From contig CM037879.1 of the NCBI GenBank assembly GCA_021292165.1, forward strand, positions 111,592,359 through 111,656,358: a stretch of DNA of 64,000 nucleotides, read 5' to 3'. Positions 1-12,300 of the stretch are shown here, piece by piece; positions within the stretch are counted from its first letter, which is position 1, and each line of letters starts with the position of its first letter. The notes below the pieces were generated by a model. It searched no databases, was not told the DNA's origin, and was given only the letters and a program-made list of their open reading frames with translations. Source of the stretch: Shinisaurus crocodilurus (lineage: Eukaryota; Chordata; Lepidosauria; Squamata; Shinisauridae). The position numbers and the translations under genes are program-made.

Positions 1-700
1 TGATGCCTCCGTACTTGTTCCTACACAGGTTGGAGTCCATGTAAAGGCTTCCGGCAAGCGGCAACAGTCCACATGATTCCTCTAAAAGCATGCTTAGTAT
101 GTCGCACCAGTAAATTGTTAGGATTAAATTCAGACTGAGCCTTAATTGGTTTAAATCTACCCTTCTTAAGCATGCAAGCCATCTACTGAAATTATGGGAG
201 TTGGTCGATAAGAGTTGGATCTCGAATTAAAACAGTGAGGGGTGGGGGTGTTTAGAGGGGGGGAAAACATAATTTCTCTCCTCTGCCTTAAAAAAACAAA
301 CAAAATCAGGCTGAGTCTAATGCCACACTGCAATGCTGCTGCTGTGTCAGCCAGCTCATGTTACATGACACTGGCGCCGTAGTGTGACATGACTGACATA
401 ACTGGACAAGACAAGCCACAACAACGACACATCTGCTGAGGAAATGCAAAAAGACAGGGATGGCTGCAAATCCTGGTCAGAAACTTTTACAGAATCGAAG
501 GAAGAGAAAAACAACCTCTTTGCAAGATTCTGCTGAGGAATGTTTTTGTATGTTTGTCACTCTGTTGATCTCAGAGAAGGGGAAAGGAGGCTGTAGAGGA
601 GATCCCCTCCCTCCTCCTGGTCTGGACAGGGACTGGTTGTGATTGGTTTGGTACAGCATGATGCACATGGTGGCACTGAATATGTAGCAATTGACTATGG
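1..700. other. Non-coding, no recognised feature
   Basis: I recognise no gene or repeat here. Short open frames on both strands overlap each other and resemble no known protein. There are G-rich and A-rich tracts near 238-300 but no inverted repeat or promoter signature that I can support. Confidence 0.5.
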
Positions 701-768
701 GCGCAATCCTACACATGTTTAGACCGAGAAAAGTCCTGCGACTCGCAGCATTCCCCAGCCAGCATGCT
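701..768. mobile_element. Half of a foldback (MITE-like) repeat
   Basis: The sequence starts GCGCAATCCTACACATG, then TTTAGACC, a purine stretch, and ends CCAGCCAGCATGCT. It matches the left arm of the complete hairpin at 32121-32228. The right arm is missing, so this is a truncated copy of a non-autonomous DNA element. Confidence 0.5.
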
Positions 769-780
769 TCGCCCGCCTAG

Positions 781-916
781 TTATTTATTTATTTATTATA
801 TTTATACCCCACCTTTTTTCCTGCAAGAAGGAACTCAAGGCGGCTTACATAATCCTCCTGCTCCTCTCCACTTTATCCTCACAACAACCCTGTGAGGTAG
901 GTTAGGCTGAGAGCAA
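781..916 (-). mobile_element. tRNA-derived SINE, 3' part only
   Basis: In plus orientation the block starts with (TTTA)n, then ATTTATACCCCACC, GGCGGCTTACATAATCC and CAACAACCCTGTGAGGTAGG, so the SINE lies on the minus strand. It is the 3' part of the family that is complete at 7546-7796. The tRNA-like head with Pol III boxes A and B is absent, so it is truncated. Confidence 0.7.
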
Positions 917-2228
917 AGTTGAGCCTTATGTACAATTAAAAGTACCGTACAATAAATAATAATAAAAGAATGTTTGACTTGAGCACTCAGCACTTTTTGT
1001 TTGTTTGTGATGAAAGCTGCAAGATTTGGAATGCACATTCCTCACATTATTCTACATTTCAGGTTGAATATGGATCCTGTTTAATCATCCTGTTATGTTA
1101 TGTCTGCACTGGTGGGTGTGGCATAGCTGCTATGGGTGGGGAAAGGCCAAATTACCTGAGCAGCCACTTGACAAAAAGATTTTAGAGCAATCCTCTTTTT
1201 AAAAAAATCATTTATTTAATGCTAAGCACAAATTCATTTAAGCATGATTGTGTATTACTATCTATGAAATGTCAAAAAACTTCTCAAAAGTGTTTAACAT
1301 TTGTTTTGAATTGGAAGTATAGATTTGAATGTTTAATTAGGGGGAAAACACGTTGCTAAAACAGTGGTGACTGGAACGCTTTTTTTAAAAAAGCAATATA
1401 GTGTTATAGCACTAAAAAACCCTCTTTCATTTAAGTAGTATTTTGCTGATATTTTTTTTTAAGTATATCCACTAATTAAAAGATCTTAAAAAAAAAAGAC
1501 TCAGATCAAGCATAGATCAAGTATGGCAGTTTGTCTTTATTGAAGGTCCACCAATAACTTGCTGCTTAAATATATGAGAAAACAATTGCAAAAGTCTTTA
1601 TGATTGGTATCCAAGTCCATCAAAATTATACAACATTTATTAAAAAAAGGCACATATAGACATTAGACGTGAGCAAAATTAAATGCATTTATCACATATG
1701 TTGGGCTTGTCTGAAGAATACTTAAACTTGGAAAAAAGTTTAAGTATATGGTTGAATTGATCTTCCAGTATAAGATACCTTTTAAATCTCATAATGCTAT
1801 TAGATTATGTTAAATATTGTGTTAAGACATTACAAATTGATCTGGAATCTTTTAACTGCCACAAAAAATGTGGAGAAGTAATCAGACACCAACATTTAAT
1901 TATGGTTAGCAAATATATGGAACATTGTAAAAATGGTTAAGATTACTGAATATATTAAATTGTGAGATGGAAATAAAAAGATGGTATTTTTAAAATTACA
2001 GTTGGGAACATTTATTCTATTTATGAAGTTTAGATATAAAATGGTCATTAATCAAATAAATTCATTTGGAATGATGTAATGAAATAATAATTTAAGCACA
2101 ATTCAGAAGAACGGTACATTTACTGATGTGTTAGGTTTGTTAAGAAGATAGACGATCCTTTTTCATACTCAATGGTAATCTCTGTACATATTTGGTAAAA
2201 TAACTGTAAATATTTATGTTTTGATTTA
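917..2228. other. AT-rich non-coding DNA
   Basis: This is strongly AT-rich DNA with many homopolymer T and A runs (for example near 1380, 1450 and 1485). No open frame resembles a protein and I see no repeat family. Nothing further can be supported. Confidence 0.5.
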
Positions 2229-2279
2229 TTCATGAAATTATACACACACACACACACACACACATACATATACATATAC

Positions 2280-2311
<32 letters not shown>

Positions 2312-2336
2312 TATATATATATATATATATATATAC
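2229..2336. repeat. Compound (CA)n/(TA)n microsatellite
   Basis: A (CA)n tract, a CATATA stretch, a (TA)n block, a second (CA)n tract and a final (TA)n run follow each other. The open frame in this area on the minus strand is only translated dinucleotide repeat (Tyr-Ile/Val-Cys periodicity) and is not a gene. Confidence 0.95.
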
Positions 2337-3059
2337 ATTGATTAATTTTATATGAATATTGCTAATTAGATTAATAATTTATTAATTATCTAAATTTTCT
2401 CTTGTCAATTTAAGAAGTTGTTTTGTATTATATTGGTGTTGACTTGAAATTCTTAAATTTCAAATACAAGAAGAAGAAAGTGCCTCTCTGCCTGTCCTGC
2501 ATTGCGGGAAAGATCACAGTGCTTCTGTGTTTTTGTCACAACTCCTGATCCAGCCTGTGAGCCACGACCTTTTACAATCTTTTGCAAAGATAATCCATTC
2601 AATCCCAGCCCCACGGAGAATACTCAGTCCTCACTGAGCTGTTTTGGGGTGGGGGGGAGGTTTCCCCACCCTTAGTTTCCCCCATCCCCATGGATATGTT
2701 TTTTCTTGCCCAAGCCTGCTGATATCATCCTCTTCTTCACTGATGGTGCTGTTTGGGCTACCCAGTGCAGAATTTACTTCACAGAGGATGGGTCTTCCAA
2801 AGTCTGTTGTTCAAGATAACCAAATGGAACTTCCATCTTCAGAGGCAGTATACCTCTTGCTATTGTTATCAGCTGATAGGGGCAAACAATAGGAAATTGC
2901 TATCACTGTCATGATGGGCCACTGTGGTAAACAGAATGTGGCACATTTTCATCCAAGGGGGCACAGATTACGGGGGGGGGGCACCTTTGAATTTATAACA
3001 TATCTAATGTGGGCAGCGCTTTTCAAAAGAGACACAGTAAAACCTGAACTGCCACAGAC
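2337..3059. other. Non-coding, with a LINE-3'-end-like fragment
   Basis: The stretch around 2780-2935 (AACCAAATGGAACTTCCATC, then AGAGGCAGTATACCTCT and GGGCCACTGTGG) resembles the 3' ends of the LINE-derived repeat seen at 29860-30380 and 6890-6965. The rest is unremarkable, apart from G runs near 2645 and 2972. Confidence 0.4.
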
Positions 3060-3720
3060 ATCACAACAGTCCGTGGAACTTGGAAGAATGATCATTGTTT
3101 AATTGTATTTGCTGTAGGCTTTCCTCAGTCTGTTCTGTGCCTCGCCAGGTGAATGGAGATAAGATCTCCTCACTGAGGGAGACTGTGACGTAGATGGAAC
3201 GGGGAGCGACTCCCCCTGTTTGGCTCAGGGCTTTACTCTGCCCAGGCTCACCTGCTACTGTTTTAATAGACTCAGTCTGTAGTAGAGAATGTTTTGCGCC
3301 CGCCTCTGTTGTGCTGTATGTACCTGGATCACTCATCTGTGCACAAGCACGAGTGCATAAAGCTGTTAGGCTGCATATACAGTGCCATTCACGGATGACA
3401 ATATTCGCTGCGTCAAAAGCTGTTGCCGTCTGCAGTCGCTTGTCCCGAGTCAAAAACGAGAGATCCTTCATGTCGTCTGAAGCGCAATACTGGGCCACAT
3501 TGCTGCATGACTGGGACAAAGAGATGATGATACAGTCTGGTTGCCATGGCAACAAAGGAGGGATAGTTAAAAAAAAGAGAGGTTCCAAACACCCACTCTC
3601 ATCATCGTCAAAGAATCCTTGTTGCTGTAAGGAACCTTGTTTTAAAAACCCGAACGTGCAAATGCTTTTATGCAGACTTTCTAGCGTGACACCTTTTTTC
3701 TTAGTTTAGCTGCAGAGAGA
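3060..3720. promoter_or_regulatory. Candidate CpG-containing conserved regulatory block
   Basis: Unlike its AT-rich, repeat-laden surroundings this block is free of recognisable repeats. It carries many CpGs between about 3180 and 3490, and a perfect 14-bp palindromic RFX X-box at 3540-3553. A CRE-like TGACGTAG is at 3186-3193. Both strands have long open frames here (171 and 175 codons), but they overlap each other, resemble no protein I know and are likely a by-product of composition. A distal enhancer or 5' promoter of the SCM-like gene is an inference. Only comparison with other amniotes could show conservation. Confidence 0.4.
3540..3553. promoter_or_regulatory. Perfect palindromic RFX X-box
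   Basis: The sequence is GTTGCCATGGCAAC, a perfect inverted repeat of the RFX-family half site GTTGCC with no mismatch. RFX factors bind such X-boxes in promoters and enhancers, notably of ciliary genes. The site is inside the repeat-free CpG-containing block. Binding in vivo is an inference. Confidence 0.6.
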
Positions 3721-3730
3721 GGAAGAAAAC

Positions 3731-3811
3731 ACCGCGCGCGCACACACGCGCACACACACAGGCCTCATTTTCTGCATGTAAAATGTGTGTGTGTGTGTGT
3801 GTGTGTGTGTT
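3731..3811. repeat. (CA)n and (GT)n microsatellites
   Basis: Alternating CG/CA repeats (3732-3761) are followed after a short unique spacer by a (GT)n run at 3784-3811. The two tracts are complementary and could form a weak hairpin. Confidence 0.9.
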
Positions 3812-3879
3812 CTTTAAAAGGCAGTGGTTGGCTGGTTTTCCGGACATGATGTGGTTGAAGCTGTCATCGTAATGGAAAT

Positions 3880-4111
3880 TCATTGCTGTAGCTATGGTAA
3901 ATCGAGTTTTCTGCCTGTGCTGAATGCATTAGTCTAATGAGATGTTTGCAGCTGGAGAGCGGGGCTGCTGGAGATGTACGGTGTGCTAACAGACAGGGAA
4001 AAGATGGCTTGTGGAATGGTCTGTGTGCACGTGCTCCAAGTCCTCTACTCTTTGGGCCAAAATACCTGGTGTCTGTAAAGAAGCTGATCCATCCTTAAAC
4101 ATAAGCAATAG
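3880..4111 (+). other. Possible 5' non-coding exon ending at a strong donor
   Basis: This repeat-free stretch ends CAATAG|GTAAGG, a good match to a vertebrate donor (exon end 4111). It lies just 3' of the X-box block and on the same strand as the SCM-like exon at 52959. It could be an upstream non-coding exon of that gene. No acceptor or start site is evident, and donor-like strings are common by chance, so support is weak. Confidence 0.15.
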
Positions 4112-4785
4112 GTAAGGGGAGGGGGCCTGTGTGTGTGTTTTTTCCTGTGCTTTGTGGCTGCTGTTGAGCCACCCTGTTATTAAAAATCAGCTGTCGTTAT
4201 ATCGGCATGCACTACTATAGACTTCAGTATTTCTAAAGAGCACTGTATGTGTATGTGATTCATGCATACATGCATCTAAGTGTACAATTTCGGTGAACAC
4301 TCAAGCCACATCTTAAGTTTAACTATCTTAATGCTAATTAATAGTGCATTCTTTGGAGCAGCTCAGTATGGAAAGACACATCTTATTAAAGTCTTCTGCA
4401 TGTTCTCCCCCCCCCCATGTGTGCATGTGACTGACAGTCTCTCTCTCTGTGTATATATGTGTGTAGTTGATTCTGTGTGTTTGATGATAAATTTGAGTGT
4501 CCTGAAGATTTTTCATATGTCTGTCAAAGTGGACTTTCCCCATTTCTGATGAGTAGAGGGGTGTGTATGTCTTTTGAAAGCTGTTTATTGCAGAATACAA
4601 ACTGTGTGTTCATGTCATGTCATAGATTTTCTATTAGGCTATGAATCCCTTTAAACATTCTGCCCCAAAATGATCAACTTATACCTGAACATTTATGATG
4701 ATTTACTGTGATTGAAATTTTCAGGGAGCTCTGTATATCTGCATTTTTAAGCTTGGTGATTTTAACTTGGATAGCATGAAGCATA
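4112..4785. other. Non-coding, no recognised feature
   Basis: Mixed-composition DNA with short GT-rich stretches around 4240-4470 and a C9 run near 4408. I recognise no gene or repeat family. Confidence 0.5.
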
Positions 4786-4787
4786 TA

Positions 4788-4835
<48 letters not shown>
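4786..4835. repeat. (AAT)n microsatellite
   Basis: A pure trinucleotide array of about sixteen AAT units without interruption, suggesting a recently expanded and probably polymorphic locus. Confidence 0.95.
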
Positions 4836-6690
4836 TAGGCTTAGGGTGTGTTTGCCACCCTTTTATTATTTTGCTTCTTTTAAAGATGTATACTGAAATG
4901 TATATTTCTTGTCTATTTAGTTATACATCCAGAAACAAAAAGGGGCATTCAATAGTCTTCATACAAGCCAGGTAAAAAGCATCTGTCGCTTGATAAAGCT
5001 CTTTCAATATCACTAACACCATTACCTGCCACCTTAGACCAAGAGGATTTTCAATGACTAACTGAACAATGAACATCTTTGGAAGTTGCTTTTTCTCCCC
5101 CCCCCCCCCGCGTCTCAAATGAATGGGGTTTAGGTGAATTGGTTCATCTCATTCAGGAGAAATACTATGGAGTTTTATGTTCACATGTGACATTTTCCTG
5201 AAATCCTAAATTTATTTTTAAACAGAACGCCTGTGGATTTGTGATCAAGTAGCTCTGAGCAGTGGCTGCTTTTTAAAAGAAAAAGAAATCTGACTGTTCT
5301 TGGCTTCTAAGGCTCGATCCACGGCGGGCTGGGGGGGGCACACACAGGAGCAAATGAGTAGAGCATACAGTGTGTTTGTGGACACAGAATTGCAACCTGA
5401 ATAGCGGCTGTACTGAAATGCTTGTACCTTTCTTGCATAAGCAGTCATAACTATCTTGAGTTTAGCATAAGCCTTTAGGACAAATTCAACACTGATGTGA
5501 ATTGGTGGCTGTGATCCTCAAACTAATAAAGCCAGAGAAGTTGGATTTAGGTTGATTTTATGCCCAATAAATTCAATGGGTTTGTATTGGCTTACATCCC
5601 ACTGTTCTGGTATAATCTGTGTTTGGATCAGTCTGAGAGGTTTCAGTAGCATATGCTAACTTTAATCAGCATAGGATATGTTGATCTTTAGAATATCTGC
5701 TTTTAGAGGTCCCTTACCAATGTTAGATTCAGTATATTTCTGTCTTATCCACTCATGCATGTTTTAAATAATATTCTTCTGGTGGTCTTTTCCGTGTGTG
5801 TGTGGGGGTGGTGGTGGGTTGATTTCATTTGCACTTCTGGAGAAAAAAGAATTGGACTATGTCCTGGGCTAGATCAGAAATTCGAGACAAATCTCTTGTC
5901 AGAATCAATCCTGACATGTAGCCTTGCACAAATGTGACAGCTGGATAGATCTGATATCTTCAGAGCATCTTCAGAGACCTGTGTGAAGCATTTGTAAGCA
6001 GAATCCCTTGTAATACAAAGGGGAGTGCTATAAGGGAGCAGAAATAACATTACGAGCTAATACCTGAGTTTCAACAGCCTTCAGCAACAGTTTATATTGT
6101 GAATTAAGAGTGACCACACAGCCTATAAAGGAACATTTTTCTTGGGCACTTACCAAGACAGCTCAACTATCACATTTACCTAGAGAGTGTCCCCTGTTAA
6201 TTTAGACACCCCCCCAGCTCTTTCACTGTCTTCATATAGAGAGAATATTTATTTGAGAAGTGACATAATGTCCTTTCATGCAACTCCCTCCCTTGCAACT
6301 CCAGAAATGGTGCTTGCTGAATACTGTTTTAAGCTGGGATAAGGAAAATCCAGAAAGTGACCCTCCCCTCCTTCCCTGTTCTTTTGCTTGATGCCTGTTT
6401 TGTTCAACTACATTTGAAACTGCTATTTACTCAAGATTTTAGATATATTGGATTAGAAAGATACTATGATTGTTAGCTTCTGTATATCAAAACTTCTGCA
6501 CCTCTCTTCTCCTCACCAGTACCCATATTAATTAATTTCACCCATGCAAGACCTCTTTTGCTTATTATTCTTTTTATAGATTAATAGTAGGATTTATTTA
6601 TTACATTTCTATACCTCCCAATAGCCCAAGCTCTCTGGGCAGTTCACAACAATTCATTGTTGTGTCTGTATTGGTAGCATCACATAGCAA
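4836..6690. other. Non-coding, mostly no recognised feature
   Basis: No coding exon or complete repeat is seen. A C-rich run occurs near 5098-5109 and a G-rich one near 5331. The end of the stretch (6595-6660, ATTTCTATACCTCCCAATAG, AAGCTCTCTGGGCAG) is a fragment of the short repeat also seen at 32275-32330. Confidence 0.45.
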
Positions 6691-6811
6691 CCTTCGCCAG
6701 CCTAGTGCCCTCCAGATGTTTTGGGAGACAGTTCCCACCCACCATTTCTGACCATTTGCCATGCTGTTGGGAGTTGCAAAGCATTTGAAGGGCACCAGGT
6801 TGGGGAAGGCT
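6691..6811. mobile_element. hAT-like inverted-repeat MITE
   Basis: The left arm (CCTAGTGCCCTCCAGATGTT) and right arm (GGGCACCAGGTTGGGGAAGG) are imperfect inverted repeats. They belong to the same common hairpin family as the copies at 8925-9025, 30205-30335 and 47280-47415. It has no coding capacity. A target duplication is not clear here, which fits an old copy. Confidence 0.6.
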
Positions 6812-7545
6812 GTACCATACAATAGCACTAAGTCTCTCCACCTCCTCTCCCCAATGCAGTGTGGATTTAGATTTAAAGGGGTTGGATTATCAATGGCCAT
6901 GGGCCATGATAGCCAAATGGAACCTCCATGTTTGAAGGCAGTATGCTGGGTGACAAAGAAAGGTAAGGGCTGTTGTCTTCATGCACTTTTTCTATAGGAG
7001 GCATTTATTGTGTGCTCGTTATTCCCTGCTTATGGTTGTTTATGGGTTCCTTAGACAATATTGTCACCCTCCAGTTTCGCTTCTGTTTTTAAACAGCACT
7101 TTTCTGGAGTTTTTTTTAAGAGCAGGGAAAACACGGCATTATTTATGAAAATGAAAGAAAACGCCATTTCCACTTGCGTGATTGCATTGTTCTGCTATAT
7201 CACAGTGCCACCTAGAGTCTATGTAGCAGGAAAGCAGGAAAGGAAACCCTTTTCGTGTAGTGCTCGGATCTCAATTCTGCGACAAGAGTGAAAGTAGATA
7301 CAGCGGATTAAGAGCCTTGTGTAGAAAAGCTCTTCATGTTCTGTTTAGGTGGCTTCCTGGAAGCACCTGGTTGGTCTCTATCAGAAGCAGGATGCTGGTC
7401 TAGATTGACCTTTGGTCTGATCTAGCAGACCCTTCTTTTGTTTGTGTGTCCCTTTCTTGTTTTGTCTTATGAAACAGAACTTTCCCTTTGTTTTGTTGAA
7501 TGAATCTGGGTTGTTAAGGCAATTGGAAGACCAAGGTTATGACAA
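6812..7545. other. Non-coding with LINE 3'-end-like fragments
   Basis: Pieces at 6890-6965 (AGCCAAATGGAACCTCC) and 7365-7437 (AGGATGCTGGTCTAGATTGA, TTGGTCTGATCTAGCAG) match the LINE-derived 3' end that is fuller at 29860-30380. The middle, about 7060-7320, is unique sequence with no recognised gene. Confidence 0.45.
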
Positions 7546-7796
7546 GAGCCAGTCTGGTGTAGTGGTGAGAGTGTTGGACTGGGACTCGGGAGATCCGGGT
7601 TCTAGTCCCCGCTCGGCCATGAAACTCACTGGGTGACTTTGGGCCAGTCACTGACTCTCAGCCTAACCTACCTCACAGGGTTGTTGTGAGGATAAAATGG
7701 AGAGGAGGAGGAAGATTATGTAAGCCGCCTTGGGTTCCTTGCGGGAAAAAAGGCGGGGTATAAATATAATAAATAAATAAATAAACAAACAAATAA
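7546..7796 (+). mobile_element. tRNA-derived SINE, full length
   Basis: The head is tRNA-like: a box-A-type TGGTGTAGTGGTGAGAGTG at about 7556 and a box-B-type GGGTTCTAGTCCC at 7597-7609. The body carries GGGCCAGTCACTGACTCTCA and CTACCTCACAGGGTTGTTGT. The tail ends in (AATA)n. This is the best preserved copy of a family with other copies at 781, 8700, 12911, 26965, 56879 and 63616. SINEs of this kind are transcribed by Pol III and mobilised by a partner LINE; which LINE cannot be told here. Confidence 0.85.
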
Positions 7797-9024
7797 GAAT
7801 AGTTCTGTGACAAGATGCTATGCTCTTAAACAATAGTCTTCTGCCATAGATGAGCCCATCACTGGTCGTAGTATGTGTATACCTGCTTCATTAGGGTTTT
7901 GATTATTTTTTAATAAACCAGAAGACAGACCTTGCAAACTTGATTCAGACTGAAGAATGTTTGTATCTTTCAAGCATGGTCAGTCAGACTTATGGTAAGA
8001 GCAAGTATTGTGTAGTGGCTGAGCTGTGTAGCAGAAAGTCCCTGAGTCAAGGCTCACATTTGCCATCATTTCAGTAGCCTTAGGCAAGCCCCTCTCTCTC
8101 AGCCTCCACCTTGGCCTCCTCCCAAACCTGTTACACAAGTATAATAACTAAGACCTTTCTCTCACAGAATTGTAAGGATTGCTGAGTGAATGTGCCTCAA
8201 ATACTCCAAGGCTGCACTCCTATCACACTTACCTGGGAGTGTCCCATTGACTTTAATAGACCTTACTTCTGAGTAGACATATATAGAATTTAAGTTTAAG
8301 TTTATATAGAATATAAAGTTTAAGTTGTTGTTAATACATTTCTGAAAACTGATGCTGGAACTGAGCACAGTACTCCACATTTCTCCACAAGATGCAGGAA
8401 TGGTGCACTTTGTGGAGGAGGGGAGCTCATGGTGATATGCATAGATTTTTGGGTTGGACTGGTTCTGTTGAAGAGGGAAAATGATAGATAATGGTCCCAA
8501 TCTCCCTCCCTCCCTCCCTCCCTCTCTTTCTCACACACACACACACAACTTTTTGAATTAGTAGGAAAGTGTGGATAGTTCTGGCTTGTGTAAAGTTATT
8601 GTGAATATAGATTATGCTTCCTCTCCCCATCAGCCACCAGTCCTTCCAGTTGGCACTCACAAAAGCACCACTCAAAGATTGTCCCTTTTGCCTTCAGTAG
8701 TATTTTATTTATTTTTTTCTGTACATTTATGTCTCGCTTTTCCTCCAATGAGTTCCAAAAAGCTCATGGTTCTGTGCCCCACTCTTATTGTCACAACAAT
8801 GCTGTGAGGTAGGTTAGGCTCAAAGATAGTCACTGGCCCAAGGTCACCAAGTAAACTTCATCACTGAGCGAGAATTTTAAGCTGGGTCTCCTCAGACTTA
8901 GTCTGACACTCTGACTCAAACTTCTCCAACCTACTGCCCTCCAGCTGAGTTGGACTACAATTATCATCATTTCCATGCTGACTACAACTCCTATAATTCC
9001 TACTAGGTTGGGGAAGGCTGCTCC
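7797..9024. other. Non-coding patchwork of old repeats
   Basis: 7985-8190 looks like a diverged tRNA-derived SINE on the plus strand (TATTGTGTAGTGGCTGAG). 8205-8280 is the CCTATCACACTTACCTGGGA/TTACTTCTGAGTAGACAT repeat common in squamates. 8503-8525 is (TCCC)n and 8533-8548 is (CA)n. 8700-8915 is a diverged SINE on the minus strand with GCTGTGAGGTAGGTTAGGCT. 8925-9024 is a hairpin MITE (CCAACCTACTGCCCTCCAGC against CTAGGTTGGGGAAGGCTG). No gene is visible. Confidence 0.55.
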
Positions 9025-9274
9025 AACCGCTGTACCACAGGCTATTGGTTATGAATCTTTTTTTAAGTCATAGCAGGGGAAATCCCTACCATTCAGTTAG
9101 GGGGCAGAAAAGAAAACATTTAAGCTTTGAAAAGGATCGCTGGGTAACTTCACTTGCCTGTTTAATTTTTGGAATTATTTTTAATTTAGTTACAGCAATA
9201 CAAAACATACTTCAAATATTCTACACAGAGTCTTACTATGTCCAACAATCACACTGAGAATATTCTAGCTCACT

Positions 9275-9306
<32 letters not shown>

Positions 9307-12300
9307 GAACTGATTTACTATACAGTGTCGACTATGAATACTGGAAAACCACAGTGTTCTGCAATTCAGTCCAAATAATTCAAAGCTTTGCCTTTACTCT
9401 TTCTTCCTTAACATGAACATGGCATGTAGAACATCCTCAACGTTAGTTAATTATACCTTAACAGATAGAAAGGATCCCTCTGTAAACTGAGTACTGTGGT
9501 GCTAAATGTGGGTTGAGTTGTAATGTAAAGCAAGCACACAACTGTTTCAGCAGCACATACTGGGCTTGACAGATCCTTTCAACTTCCATTATCAAGGAGT
9601 TAATATTTTTTTTTTTGTCAAATTAATTTGCTTTGAAATGGGGCTGCTTGAAAGATGCACACTACGCCATGAATTTGTATGGATACCTAGTTTACAGTAC
9701 AGTAGGTGTCTGCAACGGAAAGCCCCTGGGCCAAATCTGATCCCGAAGGGAATGTCTTGCCAACCCAGACAAAAAAGGGGGCAGAGGAAGAGTGTCATCT
9801 GTGGCAATAGGCTATTTCAATAGGCCTTTTGGGGGTGGGGCCTATACCTATCAACCCACTTCCTTCTCAAAGTGGCCCTCCAGCAAAAATCTACTTGCTG
9901 AACATGGGTTTACAGAGATTGGCTTAATAAATGGGTTCCATCCAACAGACTTTGGCTCATGCAATGGGTCTTCCCTTTCCTCTCCTCCCCCTGGCACCTT
10001 CCTGTGCTGGTAGTGGCAGGGAGGCTGTAGCAGGGGAGATGGGGAATCAGTCAGTTCTGCTGGCAGGTGGACCCAGTCAACCCAATGCTCTACTATGTGT
10101 GTTCAACGATATTACAATATACTGAAAACATGGAACATGTAGCAAAATGTCCTCATGTGTTTAACCAGAACAGAATGCTACTAATTACTACAGAGTATTT
10201 CTGCTTATCTAAATGGGTGGTTTTATTCATTCATTTATACTCCACTCTTCAAACTTGAAGGGTTCTCAGAGTGGCTAACCATTGTCATAATTAAAAACAA
10301 AACAAAACACTAACCAAGTAAAAATACAGGATAGGTATCAGTTAGATATATTTTTTAAAATCACATTATTTTGCAATATCTCCTCTTCATTCCACTCCAA
10401 AATAAAAAGGGAATAAAGAGAAGAGAAAACATATACGTCCCCCGACCAATGGAAGTTAGGTACTCTTAAAATATGAGAAGAAGAATAACTGCAGAGAAGA
10501 GATGTGCTGATCATTAAAATGGCATTTCCCCCCCACCACACCCACCCACACCCAGGACAGATTTTTAAAAAGACTTTCCCATGTGCATAGAAAATACCCT
10601 CAAAATCTTAATAATACAGAACTAGATAGCTTGCTGTATGATTTTGTGAGAATATAGACTGAACATAACTGTGGGGGGGGGGAATCCCACTGGAACATTT
10701 AGGATGTATGTGCAGAGTGGGTCAATTAAAACATTACAGGTTTTTCAGTAATGAAAACTGAAACACACAGCGATTTGGGATGTGCCAGCCAGTCACTCAG
10801 TCAGTCATTTATCCATGGTACAACCACCACAGATAGTAGAACAATATAATATAAATGAAAGTTGACTATGTAAAATGGATTAAAAAATACAATAGTAGAT
10901 AATCTATTTTACAATAAAATAATTAAGAAGTCATAGATGATCTAAGCAATATCACTGCATTACTCCTTTGCAACTTGCTCTCTAATTAAAATATTGGAGT
11001 CCAAGTAAAACGATCAACAGAAATTCTGAAGAACAAACTGAAAAAAGTAGCATAAGAAGGTATATTTTGTGGTGCGTGTCTAAATCCCACCCCACCCCCG
11101 CAATTCTGCTGTTCATGAGGCAAATGTAGTTATAAGTACGGCATCTTGTCTGTTCACCCTTTTCTAGGCTAGTGGACCATGAGAATGAATCAAAAGGTTG
11201 CTAATGAAGGGTGATCCTTTGAAATACTATTTTGAAAGATAATTTCTTATTTAAAAGGATAGCAAGGCATCTCCTACAGAACCTGAAAGAGAATATAATC
11301 TTTAGTACATGCATATATATCCTATTGCATTATATACTAGGATTATATTTGATAAATCCTACAGAGTTCTTATAAAAAATATAAGAAGTTGCCATTTTTC
11401 AGCAGCAGCTCTAGGAATTTCCCTCAGGATAATTGCTATGCGAGAGAAAAATAGCCAAGTCTATAACAGTGTGCTACAAGTGGACTTGCAGTATTGGAAA
11501 ATGCTAATGTGAGGAATCTTCTAATCACAGGTATTGCCTAGGTAACCAGAGATAGTGAAGGAACTTTAGAAAGATTAGCTATTGCAATGTTGATTGTTTC
11601 ACGAAAGATGATGGACATTTCTTTATTACACACAAAAACATGCAGGATATGCGGCTGGATTCTGTGACTATACTGCAGAATGCAGGTCATCACATTACCT
11701 CCTGCTCTGTAATTAGTTTTGCAATTTTTCCCAGGCTGAATGCACAATTCCCACCAGATGCATTCAGTCAGGAAGGCTGCCTATTTGCGATTCCCAACAC
11801 ACTTACAGGGTGTGGAATCAGAATATTCTGCTGCCCATTTGAGAGGAACACTCCTTCCTCTCTCAAGGGGCCAAAAGTGGGAGCCAGAAGGCAGAAAAAT
11901 GGCCTTGGCACAATCACATGCATGTGGCAATTCCCATTATCACTTTCAGTAGAGGCAACGCTTCCCTAAAGAGCCCTATATTTGGCATATCCCCCTCACA
12001 CACATCGAAAGATGTGCTCACCAAAGCTTGGATGGCAGGGCGCAATGGGAGGGCTGGGGCTAGCAGACACAGCTCCGCTTTCCCTTTCACATGATTATTA
12101 ATAGCTTGGGGGCGGGGATGCCAGGGCTAAAGTGTGCCCAGACTGGCAGTTCTCTGAGTAAAATGGCTCTTCCACGTGAGGAACAGATGCAGTCTACTCC
12201 ACATCACATGCCATGAATGGTCTCTGCCTTGACTCCGTTTCCTGGGTTTTCATACACAGTACCTCACAAATGAAGTAAAACTTCTGTATGATTGACATGC

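Noticed and set aside
2120..2338. 72-codon frame rich in Tyr-Ile and Val-Cys
   Set aside because: It is translated (TA)n/(CA)n microsatellite.
3061..3709. Overlapping 171- and 175-codon frames on opposite strands as genes
   Set aside because: Both resemble no known protein and overlap fully; the lack of stops is better explained by base composition of the CpG-bearing block.
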